Origin: Pseudogemmobacter bohemicus
GTDB lineage: Bacteria; Pseudomonadota; Alphaproteobacteria; Rhodobacterales; Rhodobacteraceae
DNA length: 64,000 nucleotides
Direction: 5' to 3'
NCBI RefSeq assembly: GCF_003290025.1
Contig: NZ_QNHG01000003.1
Span: 336,460-400,459, forward strand
The position numbers were made by a program, and so were the translations under genes. Numbering within the stretch: the first letter of the stretch is position 1; every line of letters starts with the position of its first letter. This document shows positions 20,163 to 29,584 of the stretch, piece by piece. The notes below the pieces were generated by a model. The model was not told the origin of the DNA, did no database searches, and saw only the letters and a program-made list of their open reading frames with translations.

Positions 20163-20765
20163 GGACGGCACGCTCTATGTCGCCGACATCGACAGGATCG
20201 TCGGCTTTGATCTTCAGACCGGCAAGCAGAGCTTCGTCGTACAGATGGGCTGCGTGCAGCCCTGCCTGCTCAACGACATTGCTGTCGCCGGCGGGCGCCT
20301 GTTGGTCAGTGATACCTTGCGCGGACAACTCTATGGGCTTGATTCGAAGACCGAAGGCTTCACCCTGCTGGCCGAAGGGATTCCTGGCGCGAACGGTATT
20401 GTCTGGGATGACACACGCGAAGAGGCCATGATCGTCGCCCTTGGGGCAGACTTCGGCGGCGGGCATGCTTTCACCTGGTCGAAGGCAGAAGGCCGCGCCA
20501 GATCCCGGACAGCCCCTTCGGCGTTTCCGATGGCGTGGCCCTGCTGCCGGATGGAAATCTTCTCGTCTCGGACCGGATCAGCCTGATGCCCCAACCCGGT
20601 GTCATGCTGAACGTCGATCCGGTCACTGGCGCTGCGTTGGAGGTCTGCATGGAGATGCCCGTTCAGGGACCGGCCCACTTCGCCTTTGATGCAGACAGCA
20701 ACCGCCTCTGGATTCCTGCTACTCTGGACGGGGCCGTGGTGGTGTTGCCTGCGCCCGGACAGTGA
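20155..20765 (+). pseudogene. Truncated and frameshifted SMP-30/NHL-like beta-propeller gene
   Basis: Begins mid-domain directly after the integrase C-terminus (MDGTLYVADIDRIVGFDLQTG). It continues with LLNDIAVAGGRLLVSDTLRGQLYGLD and GIPGANGIVWDD, then changes frame near 20495 into IPDSPFGVSDGVALLPDGNLLVSDRIS and RLWIPATLDGAVVVLPAPG. The repeated strand pattern is that of SMP-30/gluconolactonase or NHL propellers. The N-terminal part and signal peptide are missing and one indel splits the rest, so it is not functional as it stands. Confidence 0.65.
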
Positions 20766-20909
20766 TCCGGGCCTGGCTTTGCGCACCGCTTTGCCGGGGC
20801 AGGGGCGTCAACCGCAGTTTACCCGATCAGACGACCGAGATGGGCCATCATACGGCTCGCTGCCAGTCCGGGGTTCGCCCGGGTCCGGCAGCGTTCAAGG
20901 ATGGAATAG

Positions 20910-21689
20910 GTGATCTTCGGCGGCGGTGGCAGATCTGCATCCGTGATCTCATCCAGTGAGATGGCGAAGACTCTCGGAAACAGGAACACGGCCGCGTCGC
21001 GTGTGGTGGGGCGTGTGAGCCTTTTTCTTGAAGGACTTGTCCTGAATGCGGAACTGATCCGTCTCCAAACCGAGGAGCGTCGCTTCAAGGCGAGGGTCAC
21101 TGATCTCGAAGAGCGGCTGGGATCCGACGACTCCGACGCCCGACTGATGTCGACCCTGAGCAATATCGGCCTGCACATGTCGGGTTACATCTCCGCCCTC
21201 GGCGGGGAGTTTGCCGAATTCCCTGCGCGGCTTGATCTCCACCACTTGACTGTGGTGATCGACCGGCCGGGTCGGCCGATATATATGAGCCGCACCGGCG
21301 GTGGAGAGAACCATCTCGCCTACCACCTTTCAGCCCTCCTTTCTCTGCACCGTTTCGCGGCGACCTACGATCACCCGGTTCCGCGTTTCCTTCTTATCGA
21401 CCAACCCAGCCAGGTCTGTTTTCCATCCAATGCTTCCTATGAAGCCGCAGGAGGTTCCGTCGACGAAACCGAACGTCAGGAAGATGTGGATCTGGGCGCG
21501 GTTCGAAGGCTTTTCGAGACGCTCCACGAGTTCGTTGCGGAGCATGCCCCTGGCTTCCAGCTCATTGTTACCGAACACGCGAACCTTCGCGAAGACTGGT
21601 TTCAGCGCTCCCTCGTCGGGCCGCCCTGGTCGAAACCTCCCGCGCTGGTGCCGGACGATTGGCCTGAGATCCCGTTGCAGCAACAGTAA
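20910..21689 (+). pseudogene. C-terminal fragment of a DUF3732-type ATPase (ABC-three-component system)
   Basis: An open frame of 259 codons from a GTG, but without the N-terminal Walker A half expected of this roughly 600-residue Rad50/SMC-like family. Visible parts are a coiled segment (about 45-75), LTVVIDRPGRPIYMSR, the ABC signature TGGGENHLAYH (about 129-139), Walker B RFLLIDQPSQVCFP (about 159-172) and an H-loop-like LIVTEHANL. These match the C-terminal third of DUF3732 proteins, which accompany 'three component ABC system' conflict loci. No partner genes remain. The frame itself is clean, so the 5' truncation may be recent. Confidence 0.65.
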
Positions 21690-22057
21690 TCACTTGCGCG
21701 CTGAGAGGGCGTCAACTTGCGCATATGTCGCTTGCGAAATCGTCTTATGCTGCAAGGGATTTTGGATCTTGCCAGTGCTGCCGATGCAAAGGCAAGAATT
21801 TCTGGGATCCTGTCCCGCAACCATCTATGGCTGCGATTTCTGCCGAGCCTTGCCTTGGCCCTGGTATGAAAACCGTGCGTTTTCTAGCTGAACGACCAGC
21901 GCGGAGCGCCGGGATCATTCCTTGCCTCTGCCAGCCTGAACAGCGATATTTCCTGTGTGTCACGTGTGGCACAAAGCTTTAACACAGCGGGATGCACTCG
22001 CGGAGCCGGGGTAAGTGATTTCAAGGCCTTAAAGGCACACCTCCACCCGCTCCATCG
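21690..22057. other. Non-coding stretch after the DUF3732 fragment
   Basis: 368 bases with no credible gene. Its base composition is lower in GC than the flanks. It carries no recognised RNA or repeat apart from the hairpin element that starts at 22058. Confidence 0.5.
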
Positions 22058-22154
22058 GGGATATTTTAGGACAGATGAAATGATGGGGTCTTTCATCTGT
22101 CCTTAAATATCCCGGGGGTGAGGCCCTGAAAGGGCCGAGGGGGCTGGCCCCCTC
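22058..22154. repeat. Intergenic hairpin element (double-arm type)
   Basis: Long inverted repeat with arms GGGATATTTTAGGACAGATG (22058-22077) and CATCTGTCCTTAAATATCCC (22094-22113), extended inward by AAA/TTT. It is followed by GGCCCTGAAAGGGCC and GGGGGCTGGCCCCC stems up to the zapE stop. It is the same family as the element after sdhB and probably terminates zapE transcription. Confidence 0.7.
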
Positions 22155-23259
22155 ATGCAGCACCGGAATCCTGGTGATCGCTCCCCCAGGTCGCGTCCTG
22201 CATTTCGCGCAGCCGGCTGGCCGTACGTTCGAATTCAAAAGCGCCGGTGCCTTCCAGGTAAAGCCGCTCCGGTTCATCGGCGGCCGAGGCGATCAGCCGC
22301 ACCTTCGCCTCATAAAGCGCGTCGATCAGCGTCACGAACCGCTTTGCCTCATTGTAATTCGAGGCCGAAAGCTGCGGAATATCCTCAAGGATCAGCACCC
22401 GGCAGGCGCTGGCAATGGCCAGGAAATCTGCCGCGCCCAGCGGGCGGGCGCAGAGGTCGTAAAAGCTCGCCCTCCCGACACCGCTGGCAAATCGCGGCAG
22501 TTCCACCTCGCGGCCATTGACCGGAAGACGCAGTGCAGCGCCCGGCGCGGCGCCGGTCAGGTCGTTCCAGATCGCGTCGATCCGACCCCGGTTGCTGCCG
22601 GCCGGCTGGAACCAGACCTGCGCCCCGGTCAGCCGGTGCTGGCGGTAATCATTGGCGCTGACGATCTCATGGATCACCAGCTTTTCGCGCAGAATGTCGA
22701 TGAAAGGCAGGAAAAGCTGCCGGTTCAGCCCGTTCTTGTACAGATCCTCGGGTGGCCGGTTCGAGGTCACCACCACCACCAGCCCCGCTGCGAAGAACTT
22801 CTCGAACAGGCGCCCCACGATCATCGCATCGGTGATATCGGTGATCTGCATCTCGTCAAAGGCCAGCAGCCGCAGCTCGCGGGTGATCTTTGTCGCCACC
22901 GGCGCCAGCGCATCCTCGACACCGGTTTTGCGCGCCTCATGCATGCCGTGATGGATTTCCTGCATGAAAGCATGGAAATGGACCCGGCGTTTCGCGGTGA
23001 TCGCGGTCGCATCGGTGAACAGATCCATCATCATCGACTTACCGCGTCCGACGCCGCCCCAGAGGTAGAGCCCTTTCGGCGGTGCGGGGGGCGCCTTGCC
23101 AAAGAGGCCCGACAGGAAGCCGCCTTTTTGCGGCGGGCGGCTTTCAAGCCATTGGCGGAGCTCTTCGAGCAGCGGCAGAACCGCGCGCTGCGCAGGGTCG
23201 GGGCGCAGGCTGCCATCGGCCACCCGGGCCTCGTAAATCTCGGAAAGGGTCTGTCGCAT
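22153..23259 (-). CDS. zapE: Cell division protein ZapE (AFG1-like ATPase)
   Basis: 368-residue AFG1-family P-loop ATPase associated in bacteria with Z-ring stability under stress. Walker A is LWGGVGRGKSMMMDLF, Walker B LLAFDEMQITDI, followed by VVVTSNRPPEDLYKNGLNRQLFLPFI and the C-terminal LILEDIPQLSASNYNEAKRF. The ATG at 23259 gives the family start MRQTLSEIYEARVADG; the frame is open upstream without a good start. Confidence 0.93.
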   Translation of the reverse strand: MRQTLSEIYEARVADGSLRPDPAQRAVLPLLEELRQWLESRPPQKGGFLSGLFGKAPPAPPKGLYLWGGVGRGKSMMMDLFTDATAITAKRRVHFHAFMQEIHHGMHEARKTGVEDALAPVATKITRELRLLAFDEMQITDITDAMIVGRLFEKFFAAGLVVVVTSNRPPEDLYKNGLNRQLFLPFIDILREKLVIHEIVSANDYRQHRLTGAQVWFQPAGSNRGRIDAIWNDLTGAAPGAALRLPVNGREVELPRFASGVGRASFYDLCARPLGAADFLAIASACRVLILEDIPQLSASNYNEAKRFVTLIDALYEAKVRLIASAADEPERLYLEGTGAFEFERTASRLREMQDATWGSDHQDSGAA

Positions 23260-23439
23260 AAAGCCTCTATAGCGGGGCGACACGGGGGCGGGAAGCACCA
23301 GGCCCGGCCCATCGGGCAAGATCAGCATTGCAGGGGAATAATAGAGACAATTTGAGCCATCCCAATGGCCACTAACCGAATCTACACCCGCCTGCCCGAG
23401 GGTCCCGGGACAACATGTCTGACCCCGGGGGTTTATCCA

Positions 23440-25344
23440 ATGAAACGGCTGCGCTCACTCGGCCTCGTCACCAAGCTGACCGGCCTTTCGCTGATGATGT
23501 TCCTGATTGTCGGGGGGGTCGGTGTCTGGCTCTCCAGCTACAAGGTCTCGCAGGTGGTCGAGGAACGGCTCCAGACCCTGATCCTGATGGCCTCGCGTAT
23601 GACAGCCGAGATCACGCAGGATACCTTTTCCGGCCTCAGCTATCAGATTGATGAAAACGGAAATATCGCCGATGCGGTCTGGGACGGGATCCCGACCTTC
23701 AGCAATCACACCATGGTTGATGAGGCGAAGAAGACCGCCGGCACACAGTTTTCGGTTCTCCGCTGGGATGAGGCGCGGGGCGATTTCTTCCGCGTGACCA
23801 CCAGCATATTTGACGAGGCCGGGCGCCGCTGGGTGGATTCGCCGCTGGGCCTCGACCACCCGGCCCGCCCCTTTATCCTGCGCGGCGAGCGCTATATGGG
23901 CTCGGCAGAGCTGTTTGGCGAAACCTATTCCGTCAACCTGATCCCGATCCGCAATCTTGAGGGCGCGATCATCGGCATCCTGTGCAATTTCGTGCCGGAA
24001 TCCGTATTGCGCGGCGATCTGCGCTCGGCCGAGACGCAGGGTGTGATCGGCGTGGCGATTGCCTCGCTGATCGGTGCGCTGCTGTTGTTCCTTGCAAATC
24101 GGGGCCTGTTGCGGCCGCTGGGATCGCTTTCGCAGGTGCTGGAGCGGATCCGGGGCGGTGACGCCACGGTCGAGGTGCCGGCGCTGCATCGCCAGGACGA
24201 GATCGGCACATTTGCGCGCGGTTTCGAGGACTGGCGCCGCTCGGTCACCGAGACCGAGGCGATGAGCCAGGAATCCACCCGCCGTGAGGCCGAGCAGAGC
24301 CGGGTGGTGCGCGACCTGTCGGATTCGCTTTCCCGGCTTTCGGGGTTGGATCTGACGGCAGCAATTGCCAATCCGGGCGATGATCCCTTCCCGTTGCGCT
24401 ATGAGGAATTGCGTCAGAATTTCAATGGTGTGGTCGATATGCTGGCCGAGACCATGGTGATGATCCGTCAGATCGCGGGCTCGATCGACAGTGGGGCCGC
24501 TGAATTCAACACGATCTCGCAGGATATGTCGAACCGCACCGAGACCCAGGCGGCCACGCTGGAGGAAACCGCCGCCGCGCTGGATGAGCTGACCGCCAGC
24601 GTGCAGTCGACGGCCGAGAATGCCGCCAATGCCGACACCCAGATGGCGGAAAACGGGCGTCAGGCCGAAGAGAGCGGTCAGGTTGTCCACCGCGCCATCA
24701 CCGCGATGGAGCAGATCGAGCAAAGCTCGCGCCAGATCACCCGCATCACCGATGTGATCGATGATATCGCCTTCCAGACCAATCTTCTGGCGCTGAATGC
24801 CGGCGTCGAAGCGGCCCGCGCGGGGGAGGCCGGCAAGGGCTTTGCGGTGGTCGCGTCCGAGGTCCGCTCGCTGGCACAGCGCGCCTCTGAATCGGCCCGC
24901 GAGATCAAACGCCTGATCAGCCAGTCGACCGAGCAGGTCGAAGCGGGCTCGGCTCTGGTGCATGAGACGGGCTCGGCCCTGAACCGGATGATCGAACGGA
25001 TCCACTCAGTGACCACCCTGATTGCCGATATCGCGGCCTCGGCCCGGGAACAGTCGCTGGGTCTGTCGGAAATCAATACCGGCGTCAAACAGCTGGATGA
25101 GGTCACGCAGCGCAATGCCGCCGTCGTGGTACAGAGCACGACTTCCTCCGATGCGCTGCACAATGATGCGCAGAAGCTGAGCGAGACCCTCTCGCGTTTT
25201 GTGGTTCCGGCCGGCAAGGAAGCGGCAAAGCTGATGCCGGAAATCCGGATTCAGCCGGTCGCCCGCACCCCTGAAGGCTTCCAGCCAGTGCCGATTTCCC
25301 GCACAGGCACCCATGGCGGCGAACCGCATTGGGAAGATTTCTGA
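23440..25344 (+). CDS. Methyl-accepting chemotaxis protein
   Basis: 634-residue transmembrane chemoreceptor. A membrane span at about 14-33 is followed by a periplasmic Cache-like sensor domain of about 165 residues and a second span at about 201-221. A HAMP region (LRPLGSLSQVLERIRGGD...) and a long coiled signalling domain follow. The hairpin tip reads DIAFQTNLLALNAGVEAARAG and EAGKGFAVVASEVRSLAQRA. The C-terminal five residues, HWEDF, resemble the NWETF-type CheR-docking tag. The ATG at 23440 is chosen because it directly precedes the basic and hydrophobic segment. No che genes are adjacent. Ligand unknown. Confidence 0.92.
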   Translation: MKRLRSLGLVTKLTGLSLMMFLIVGGVGVWLSSYKVSQVVEERLQTLILMASRMTAEITQDTFSGLSYQIDENGNIADAVWDGIPTFSNHTMVDEAKKTAGTQFSVLRWDEARGDFFRVTTSIFDEAGRRWVDSPLGLDHPARPFILRGERYMGSAELFGETYSVNLIPIRNLEGAIIGILCNFVPESVLRGDLRSAETQGVIGVAIASLIGALLLFLANRGLLRPLGSLSQVLERIRGGDATVEVPALHRQDEIGTFARGFEDWRRSVTETEAMSQESTRREAEQSRVVRDLSDSLSRLSGLDLTAAIANPGDDPFPLRYEELRQNFNGVVDMLAETMVMIRQIAGSIDSGAAEFNTISQDMSNRTETQAATLEETAAALDELTASVQSTAENAANADTQMAENGRQAEESGQVVHRAITAMEQIEQSSRQITRITDVIDDIAFQTNLLALNAGVEAARAGEAGKGFAVVASEVRSLAQRASESAREIKRLISQSTEQVEAGSALVHETGSALNRMIERIHSVTTLIADIAASAREQSLGLSEINTGVKQLDEVTQRNAAVVVQSTTSSDALHNDAQKLSETLSRFVVPAGKEAAKLMPEIRIQPVARTPEGFQPVPISRTGTHGGEPHWEDF

Positions 25345-25390
25345 GCAGCGGTATGACCTGACACGGTATTCAGAGATAAGACGTAATATC

Positions 25391-25416
25391 CCGCCCGGAA
25401 ACGCAAAGCCGGGCGG
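25391..25416. terminator. Hairpin after the chemoreceptor gene
   Basis: Inverted repeat CCGCCCGG / CCGGGCGG with a 10-base loop, 47 bases after the stop, between convergent genes. There is no T tract, so the call is weak. Confidence 0.35.
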
Positions 25417-25467
25417 ATCACTGAGTGGACCACCGTTTTTGGCAGGCAGGTCCGGCGACAAGAGGTT

Positions 25468-26670
25468 TCAGGCCGCCGAGCGATCCCATCCTGGGTGCCA
25501 GACCAGTTCGGCACATCCGGCAAAGCGGGCGAGCCGCTCCAGCTCGGCCTCAAGCCTGGCGCGCCTTCCCGCCCCGATGCGGATGCCTGGTTCGGGCCAG
25601 AAACCCGTCACCCGCAGGCAACCCTCGGCGCGAAATGCCTTTACATCAATCCGGCCGATGATCCGGTCGCCCTCCAGCACGGGAAAGACGTAATAGCCAT
25701 ATTGCCGCTGCTCTTCCGGGACGTAGATTTCGATCCGGTAGAAAAAGCCGAAAAGGAACTCTGCCCGTTTACGGTCGCGCAAAGCGGGATCGAAGGGGGA
25801 GAGGATCCGGACCCGCCCCGGGGGCTCGGGCGGAATTTCGGTCAGGGTTTGTGGCCAGAGAAAGACCTCGCGGCTTTGCCCCTGCCAGCCCTCGATCCTG
25901 GCCTTTGTGATCTCGCCCCGCGCCAGGGCCGCCTGGCACCAGGCCTGCGCTTCCGAAGAGGAAATCGCGCGCCAATAGGCGGCAATCTCGCCGCTGGTTG
26001 CAAAGCCCAGCCGGTCCAGCGCCGAACGGCAGGCCCAGTCTGTCGTCTCCTCGCGGTCCGGACGGTGCTGGTGCAGACCGACCGGGATCACCCGCTCGGT
26101 CAGATCATAGACTTTGCGGAACGCGTCGCGCCGCGTGATCGCCAGCGCGCCGGAATGCCAGAGATATTCCAGCGCCGCCTTGGATGGGTGCCAGTCCCAC
26201 CAGCTGCCCTTTTCGCGCGGGCTGTCTTTGCTGAAATCGGCGGCGGTGACCGGCCCATGGTCGGAAACATGCTGCAGCACGCGGTCGAATTCCGCTTCGA
26301 ACCCCGGTTTCTGCCAGCCGGTCCAGCGCTTTACCAGCGTCTTCCGATTATGGTCGAAGCGGTGATGCCAATGCGGAAAGACCGAGACCGGCAGGACAGA
26401 GGCGTCATGCGTCCAGTGTTCCCATAAATGCCGGTCGCGCTCGATCAGCGGTTTCATCCCGTCCGGCCGGTGGCTTTGCCGCCTGGCGTGCAGGATCATG
26501 TCATGTGCCCGTCCGACCGTGGCGATGCTGTCGATCTGCACAAAGCCGATCCGGTCGATCAGCGCGGCCAGCCCGGCGCCGGTGGCGGGGCCGGTCGGCG
26601 CCTCGGCCAGCGCGTGGCGATCAAGAAAGATGCGGCGGGCGGTTTGATTGGAGAGGATGGGGAGCGACAT
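25468..26670 (-). CDS. Winged-helix DNA glycosylase of the YcaQ/AlkX type
   Basis: 400-residue HTH_42 superfamily protein related to YcaQ (AlkX), which unhooks DNA interstrand crosslinks and removes bulky alkyl bases. The catalytic strand reads FVQIDSIATVGRAHDMI, so it carries the Q-x-D motif of the YcaQ branch instead of the Q-x-Q of AlkZ. Further family features are WEHWTHDASVLP, RKVYDLTERVIP and the C-terminal RILSPFDPALRDRKRAEFLFGF and YVFPVLEGDRIIGRIDVKA. The ATG at 26670 gives MSLPILSNQTARRIFL. It stands alone. Confidence 0.88.
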   Translation of the reverse strand: MSLPILSNQTARRIFLDRHALAEAPTGPATGAGLAALIDRIGFVQIDSIATVGRAHDMILHARRQSHRPDGMKPLIERDRHLWEHWTHDASVLPVSVFPHWHHRFDHNRKTLVKRWTGWQKPGFEAEFDRVLQHVSDHGPVTAADFSKDSPREKGSWWDWHPSKAALEYLWHSGALAITRRDAFRKVYDLTERVIPVGLHQHRPDREETTDWACRSALDRLGFATSGEIAAYWRAISSSEAQAWCQAALARGEITKARIEGWQGQSREVFLWPQTLTEIPPEPPGRVRILSPFDPALRDRKRAEFLFGFFYRIEIYVPEEQRQYGYYVFPVLEGDRIIGRIDVKAFRAEGCLRVTGFWPEPGIRIGAGRRARLEAELERLARFAGCAELVWHPGWDRSAA

Positions 26671-26751
26671 GTGACAGGGGTAGCATCCCGCCACCACCCG
26701 TCAAGCGAGGCTTTGCCCAGGCCCCGGATGCCGCAGCCAGCGGTGCCATGA

Positions 26752-26777
26752 CAAAGGCCGGGATTCCCCGGCCTTTG
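26752..26777. terminator. Hairpin after the phytase-like gene
   Basis: Inverted repeat CAAAGGCCGGG / CCCGGCCTTTG with a 4-base loop, between two minus-strand genes. It sits 23 bases after the stop of the phytase-like gene. The T content after the stem is low but the stem is strong. Confidence 0.55.
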
Positions 26778-26799
26778 CGATCATCTCTGTCGGCGGCGG

Positions 26800-28158
26800 T
26801 TACTTCGCCGCCAGCAGTTCCGGCACCGAGAGCAGGATGAATTCATTATCCGCAGCCTGGCCAATCTCGCGCCCGCCCGAGAAGGGCAGATTGTTGTCAT
26901 TGGCGACCATGATATGGGTCTCGTCCACGCGGGCCACGTCCTCGATGGTGAAGAAGGGGAAAGTGAACGGTCCTTCCGCCGGTTTCAGACCGGCCAGCGC
27001 CTTGCCGTCAGGGTCCTGGATATCCAACAGGTCGATATGGGCGATGCGCTTCAGCAAGCCATCGGCATCGACCGAAGCGGTATCGACCAGCACGATGTTC
27101 TTGACGCGCGCCGGCTGCGGGTAGCAAGCGGACATCTCATCGGCCCCTTCGGCGCAGGCCAGCGCGGCGGTGCCTTCGCCATTGTCGCGCTCGATCACCA
27201 AAGCGCGGGTCTCGTCGATAAAGTTGAAATCGCCGATCGCTTTGGCACCCTCGGCCAGGCGGAACTTATAGGTCGCGCCGGTCCAGTCCGCTTTGGTGGT
27301 GTCGAAGGTGAAGACGCGCAGGAAATCACCCTCGGTCTCGCCGCCGTCAGCCAGCAGCGGTTTCTCCAGCATCCCCCAGAGGAGCCCGGTGCCCGGCTGC
27401 AGCGCCATGCCCTCATAGCCGCCCGAACGCTGGACCCGGTAATCGGTGCCGGCGATGGCGGGAACCACGGTGCCGGGAGTGTCGGGGCCGGTCAGCGCCG
27501 CGCCGTCCATCATGGTCTGATGCACCGATTTCACCACGCCATCGAGGCCGATGCACAGGATAAAGGGGCCGAATTCCTCGCCGATCCAGATCTCGCCATC
27601 AAGGAACTGGATCGATTCCGGGTCGAAATCGGAGCCGGTCAGATAGCGCTGGTCGGTGCCCTCATTCGCGATGCGGAAGGGGACGACATGATCGGGATCC
27701 TTCAGAAACACGGTCTCCAGCCGCTCGACCTTGCCAGAGGTGAAATCGGGCGCCATGCGGTGGAACGTCAGCATCGCATCGGGGGAATTCAGTTTGGACC
27801 CAAACCCGTTATCGGTCAGCGTGAACCAGCTGCCATCTTCCGCGCGGTTCATCGCAAAACCTGACATGCCCTGGACCGGCTGGCCGATGAACGGCAGCGA
27901 GATACCTGTCGGATGCGCGCCGTAAGCCTTGCCGGTATCGCCCATCACGCTCATCGGCGCCTCGTTGCGGGTCTTGCCGGTGAACTTCCCCGAGACCCAG
28001 AGGTCGCGCGGCGCGTCGGCGGGCGGGGTCACCATGGTAAAGGCCGGGAAATATGCATGGCCTGCCAGCGTTGCGGTGAATTTCTCTTCCGCCATGGCAG
28101 GCAGGGCGGTCAGACTAACCAGAGCAGTGGTGAGGCCAAGGCTGAGGGTGAGGCGCAT
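26800..28158 (-). CDS. Exported esterase-like/phytase-family protein
   Basis: 452 residues with a clear signal peptide (MRLTLSLGLTTALVSLTALPAMA). The mature protein is a beta-propeller-like enzyme of the 'esterase-like activity of phytase' family: GMSGFAMNRAEDGSWFTLTDNGFGSK, GSDFDPESIQFLDGEIWIGEEFGPF, GGYEGMALQPGTGLLWGMLEKP and DFNFIDETRALVIERDNGEG. The last segments include FTIEDVARVDETHIMVANDNNLPFS. It probably acts on a phosphate or ester substrate in the periplasm. The second ATG (28158) is preferred, since AGGAG lies 8 bases before it. Confidence 0.85.
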   Translation of the reverse strand: MRLTLSLGLTTALVSLTALPAMAEEKFTATLAGHAYFPAFTMVTPPADAPRDLWVSGKFTGKTRNEAPMSVMGDTGKAYGAHPTGISLPFIGQPVQGMSGFAMNRAEDGSWFTLTDNGFGSKLNSPDAMLTFHRMAPDFTSGKVERLETVFLKDPDHVVPFRIANEGTDQRYLTGSDFDPESIQFLDGEIWIGEEFGPFILCIGLDGVVKSVHQTMMDGAALTGPDTPGTVVPAIAGTDYRVQRSGGYEGMALQPGTGLLWGMLEKPLLADGGETEGDFLRVFTFDTTKADWTGATYKFRLAEGAKAIGDFNFIDETRALVIERDNGEGTAALACAEGADEMSACYPQPARVKNIVLVDTASVDADGLLKRIAHIDLLDIQDPDGKALAGLKPAEGPFTFPFFTIEDVARVDETHIMVANDNNLPFSGGREIGQAADNEFILLSVPELLAAK

Positions 28159-28252
28159 GGGCGAGCTCCTGTCGTCGCGTTTCATCGCGCGACAGGTAGC
28201 GGGGCTTTCTGACAGTCAGGTCTCAGCTCTGCGACATTACCGTAGCAGTCAC

Positions 28253-29452
28253 TCAGCCGGCAGTTTCCGCCGCGATCTGCGCGCGCGACTTGCGGGCGCG
28301 TTCGGTCGCGGATTTCAGCTGGCCACAGGCGGCCATGATATCCTCGCCGCGCGGCGTGCGGATCGGCGAGGCATAGCCGGCTTTGTAGATGATATCGGCG
28401 AAAGCCTCGATCCGCTCCCAGTCCGAACGCTCATAGGGCGAGCCGGGCCATTCGTTGAAGGGGATCAGGTTGATCTTAGCCGGGATACCCTGGATCAGCT
28501 TGACCAGGCGGCGCGCATCGGCATCGGAATCGTTCACGCCTTTCAGCATGACATATTCAAAGGTGATGCGTTCCGAATTCGACAGGCGCGGGTAATCGCG
28601 CAGCGCGCCCAGAAGCGTGGCGAGGTTCCATTTCTTGTTGATCGGGACCAGACGGTCGCGCACTTCATCGGTGGTGGCGTGGAAGCTGATTGCCAGCTGG
28701 CAGCCGATTTCCTCGGCGCAACGGGCGATTTCCGGCACCACGCCCGAGGTCGACAGCGTGATACGGCGGCGGCCCAAAGCGATGCCCTCATCATCGCGCA
28801 CGATCAGCATCGCGTCGCGGACGGCGTCGAAATTGTAAAGCGGCTCGCCCATACCCATCAGCACGATGTTGGACAGAAGGCGCTCACCCGTCGAGCCCTG
28901 GCCGGGTTCGGGCCATTCGCCAAGGTCGTCGCGGGCCAGCATGACCTGGCCGACGATCTCGCCCGCTGTCAGGTTGCGCACCAGTTTTTGCGTGCCGGTA
29001 TGGCAGAAGGAACAGGTCAGGGTGCAGCCGACCTGAGATGAGACGCAAAGCGTGCCGCGGCCTTCCTCGGGGATATAGACCGCCTCGACCTCATGGCCGC
29101 CGGCGATGCGCAGAAGATATTTGCGGGTGCCATCGGCCGAGACCTGGCGGGTTACGATCTCTGGCAGCGCGATCTCGAATTTCGCAGCCAGCAGCGCGCG
29201 GTAGTCTTTCGCAAGATTGGTCATCAGGGCGAAATCGCGCACGCCCCAATAGTAGACCCATTGCCAGATCTGGCCGAGCCGCATCTTCGCCTGTTTCTCG
29301 GGCGTGCCGGCGGCGATAAGGGCATCCTTCAGTTGCGCGCGGGTCAGGCCGACCAGGTTCACCTTGTCGCTGGCCGGCAATTTGCGCGGAATCGTCATCA
29401 CGTCCTGCGTTATCGGGGCAGCAACCACCGGGGTGGGGGAGAGGTCGTTCAT
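28253..29452 (-). CDS. rlmN: 23S rRNA (A2503-C2)/tRNA (A37-C2) methyltransferase
   Basis: 399-residue radical-SAM methyltransferase modifying A2503 of 23S rRNA and A37 of some tRNAs. The [4Fe-4S] cluster motif CTLTCSFC is followed by [17 protein letters not shown]. It also has [48 protein letters not shown] and the C-terminal [15 protein letters not shown] with the catalytic cysteine region [14 protein letters not shown]. The N-terminal extension of about 25 residues is slightly long but usual in the group. Confidence 0.95.
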   Translation of the reverse strand: MNDLSPTPVVAAPITQDVMTIPRKLPASDKVNLVGLTRAQLKDALIAAGTPEKQAKMRLGQIWQWVYYWGVRDFALMTNLAKDYRALLAAKFEIALPEIVTRQVSADGTRKYLLRIAGGHEVEAVYIPEEGRGTLCVSSQVGCTLTCSFCHTGTQKLVRNLTAGEIVGQVMLARDDLGEWPEPGQGSTGERLLSNIVLMGMGEPLYNFDAVRDAMLIVRDDEGIALGRRRITLSTSGVVPEIARCAEEIGCQLAISFHATTDEVRDRLVPINKKWNLATLLGALRDYPRLSNSERITFEYVMLKGVNDSDADARRLVKLIQGIPAKINLIPFNEWPGSPYERSDWERIEAFADIIYKAGYASPIRTPRGEDIMAACGQLKSATERARKSRAQIAAETAG

Positions 29453-29532
29453 CTGGCAGATCCTTCAGGATTGAGCCTTGTTACAGGCGATCTGGCTGTT
29501 GTGTCGGGGCGCTATACGCGATTCCCGCCGAA

Positions 29533-29562
29533 AATGAAAGCGCCCCACCGGGGTGGGGCGCG
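29533..29562 (-). terminator. Rho-independent terminator after ialB
   Basis: On the minus strand: stem GCGCCCCACC/GGTGGGGCGC followed by TTTCATTTTC. It lies 23 bases after the ialB stop and upstream of rlmN. Confidence 0.7.
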
Positions 29563-29584
29563 GAAATTCTGCCGGTATCCGGGA

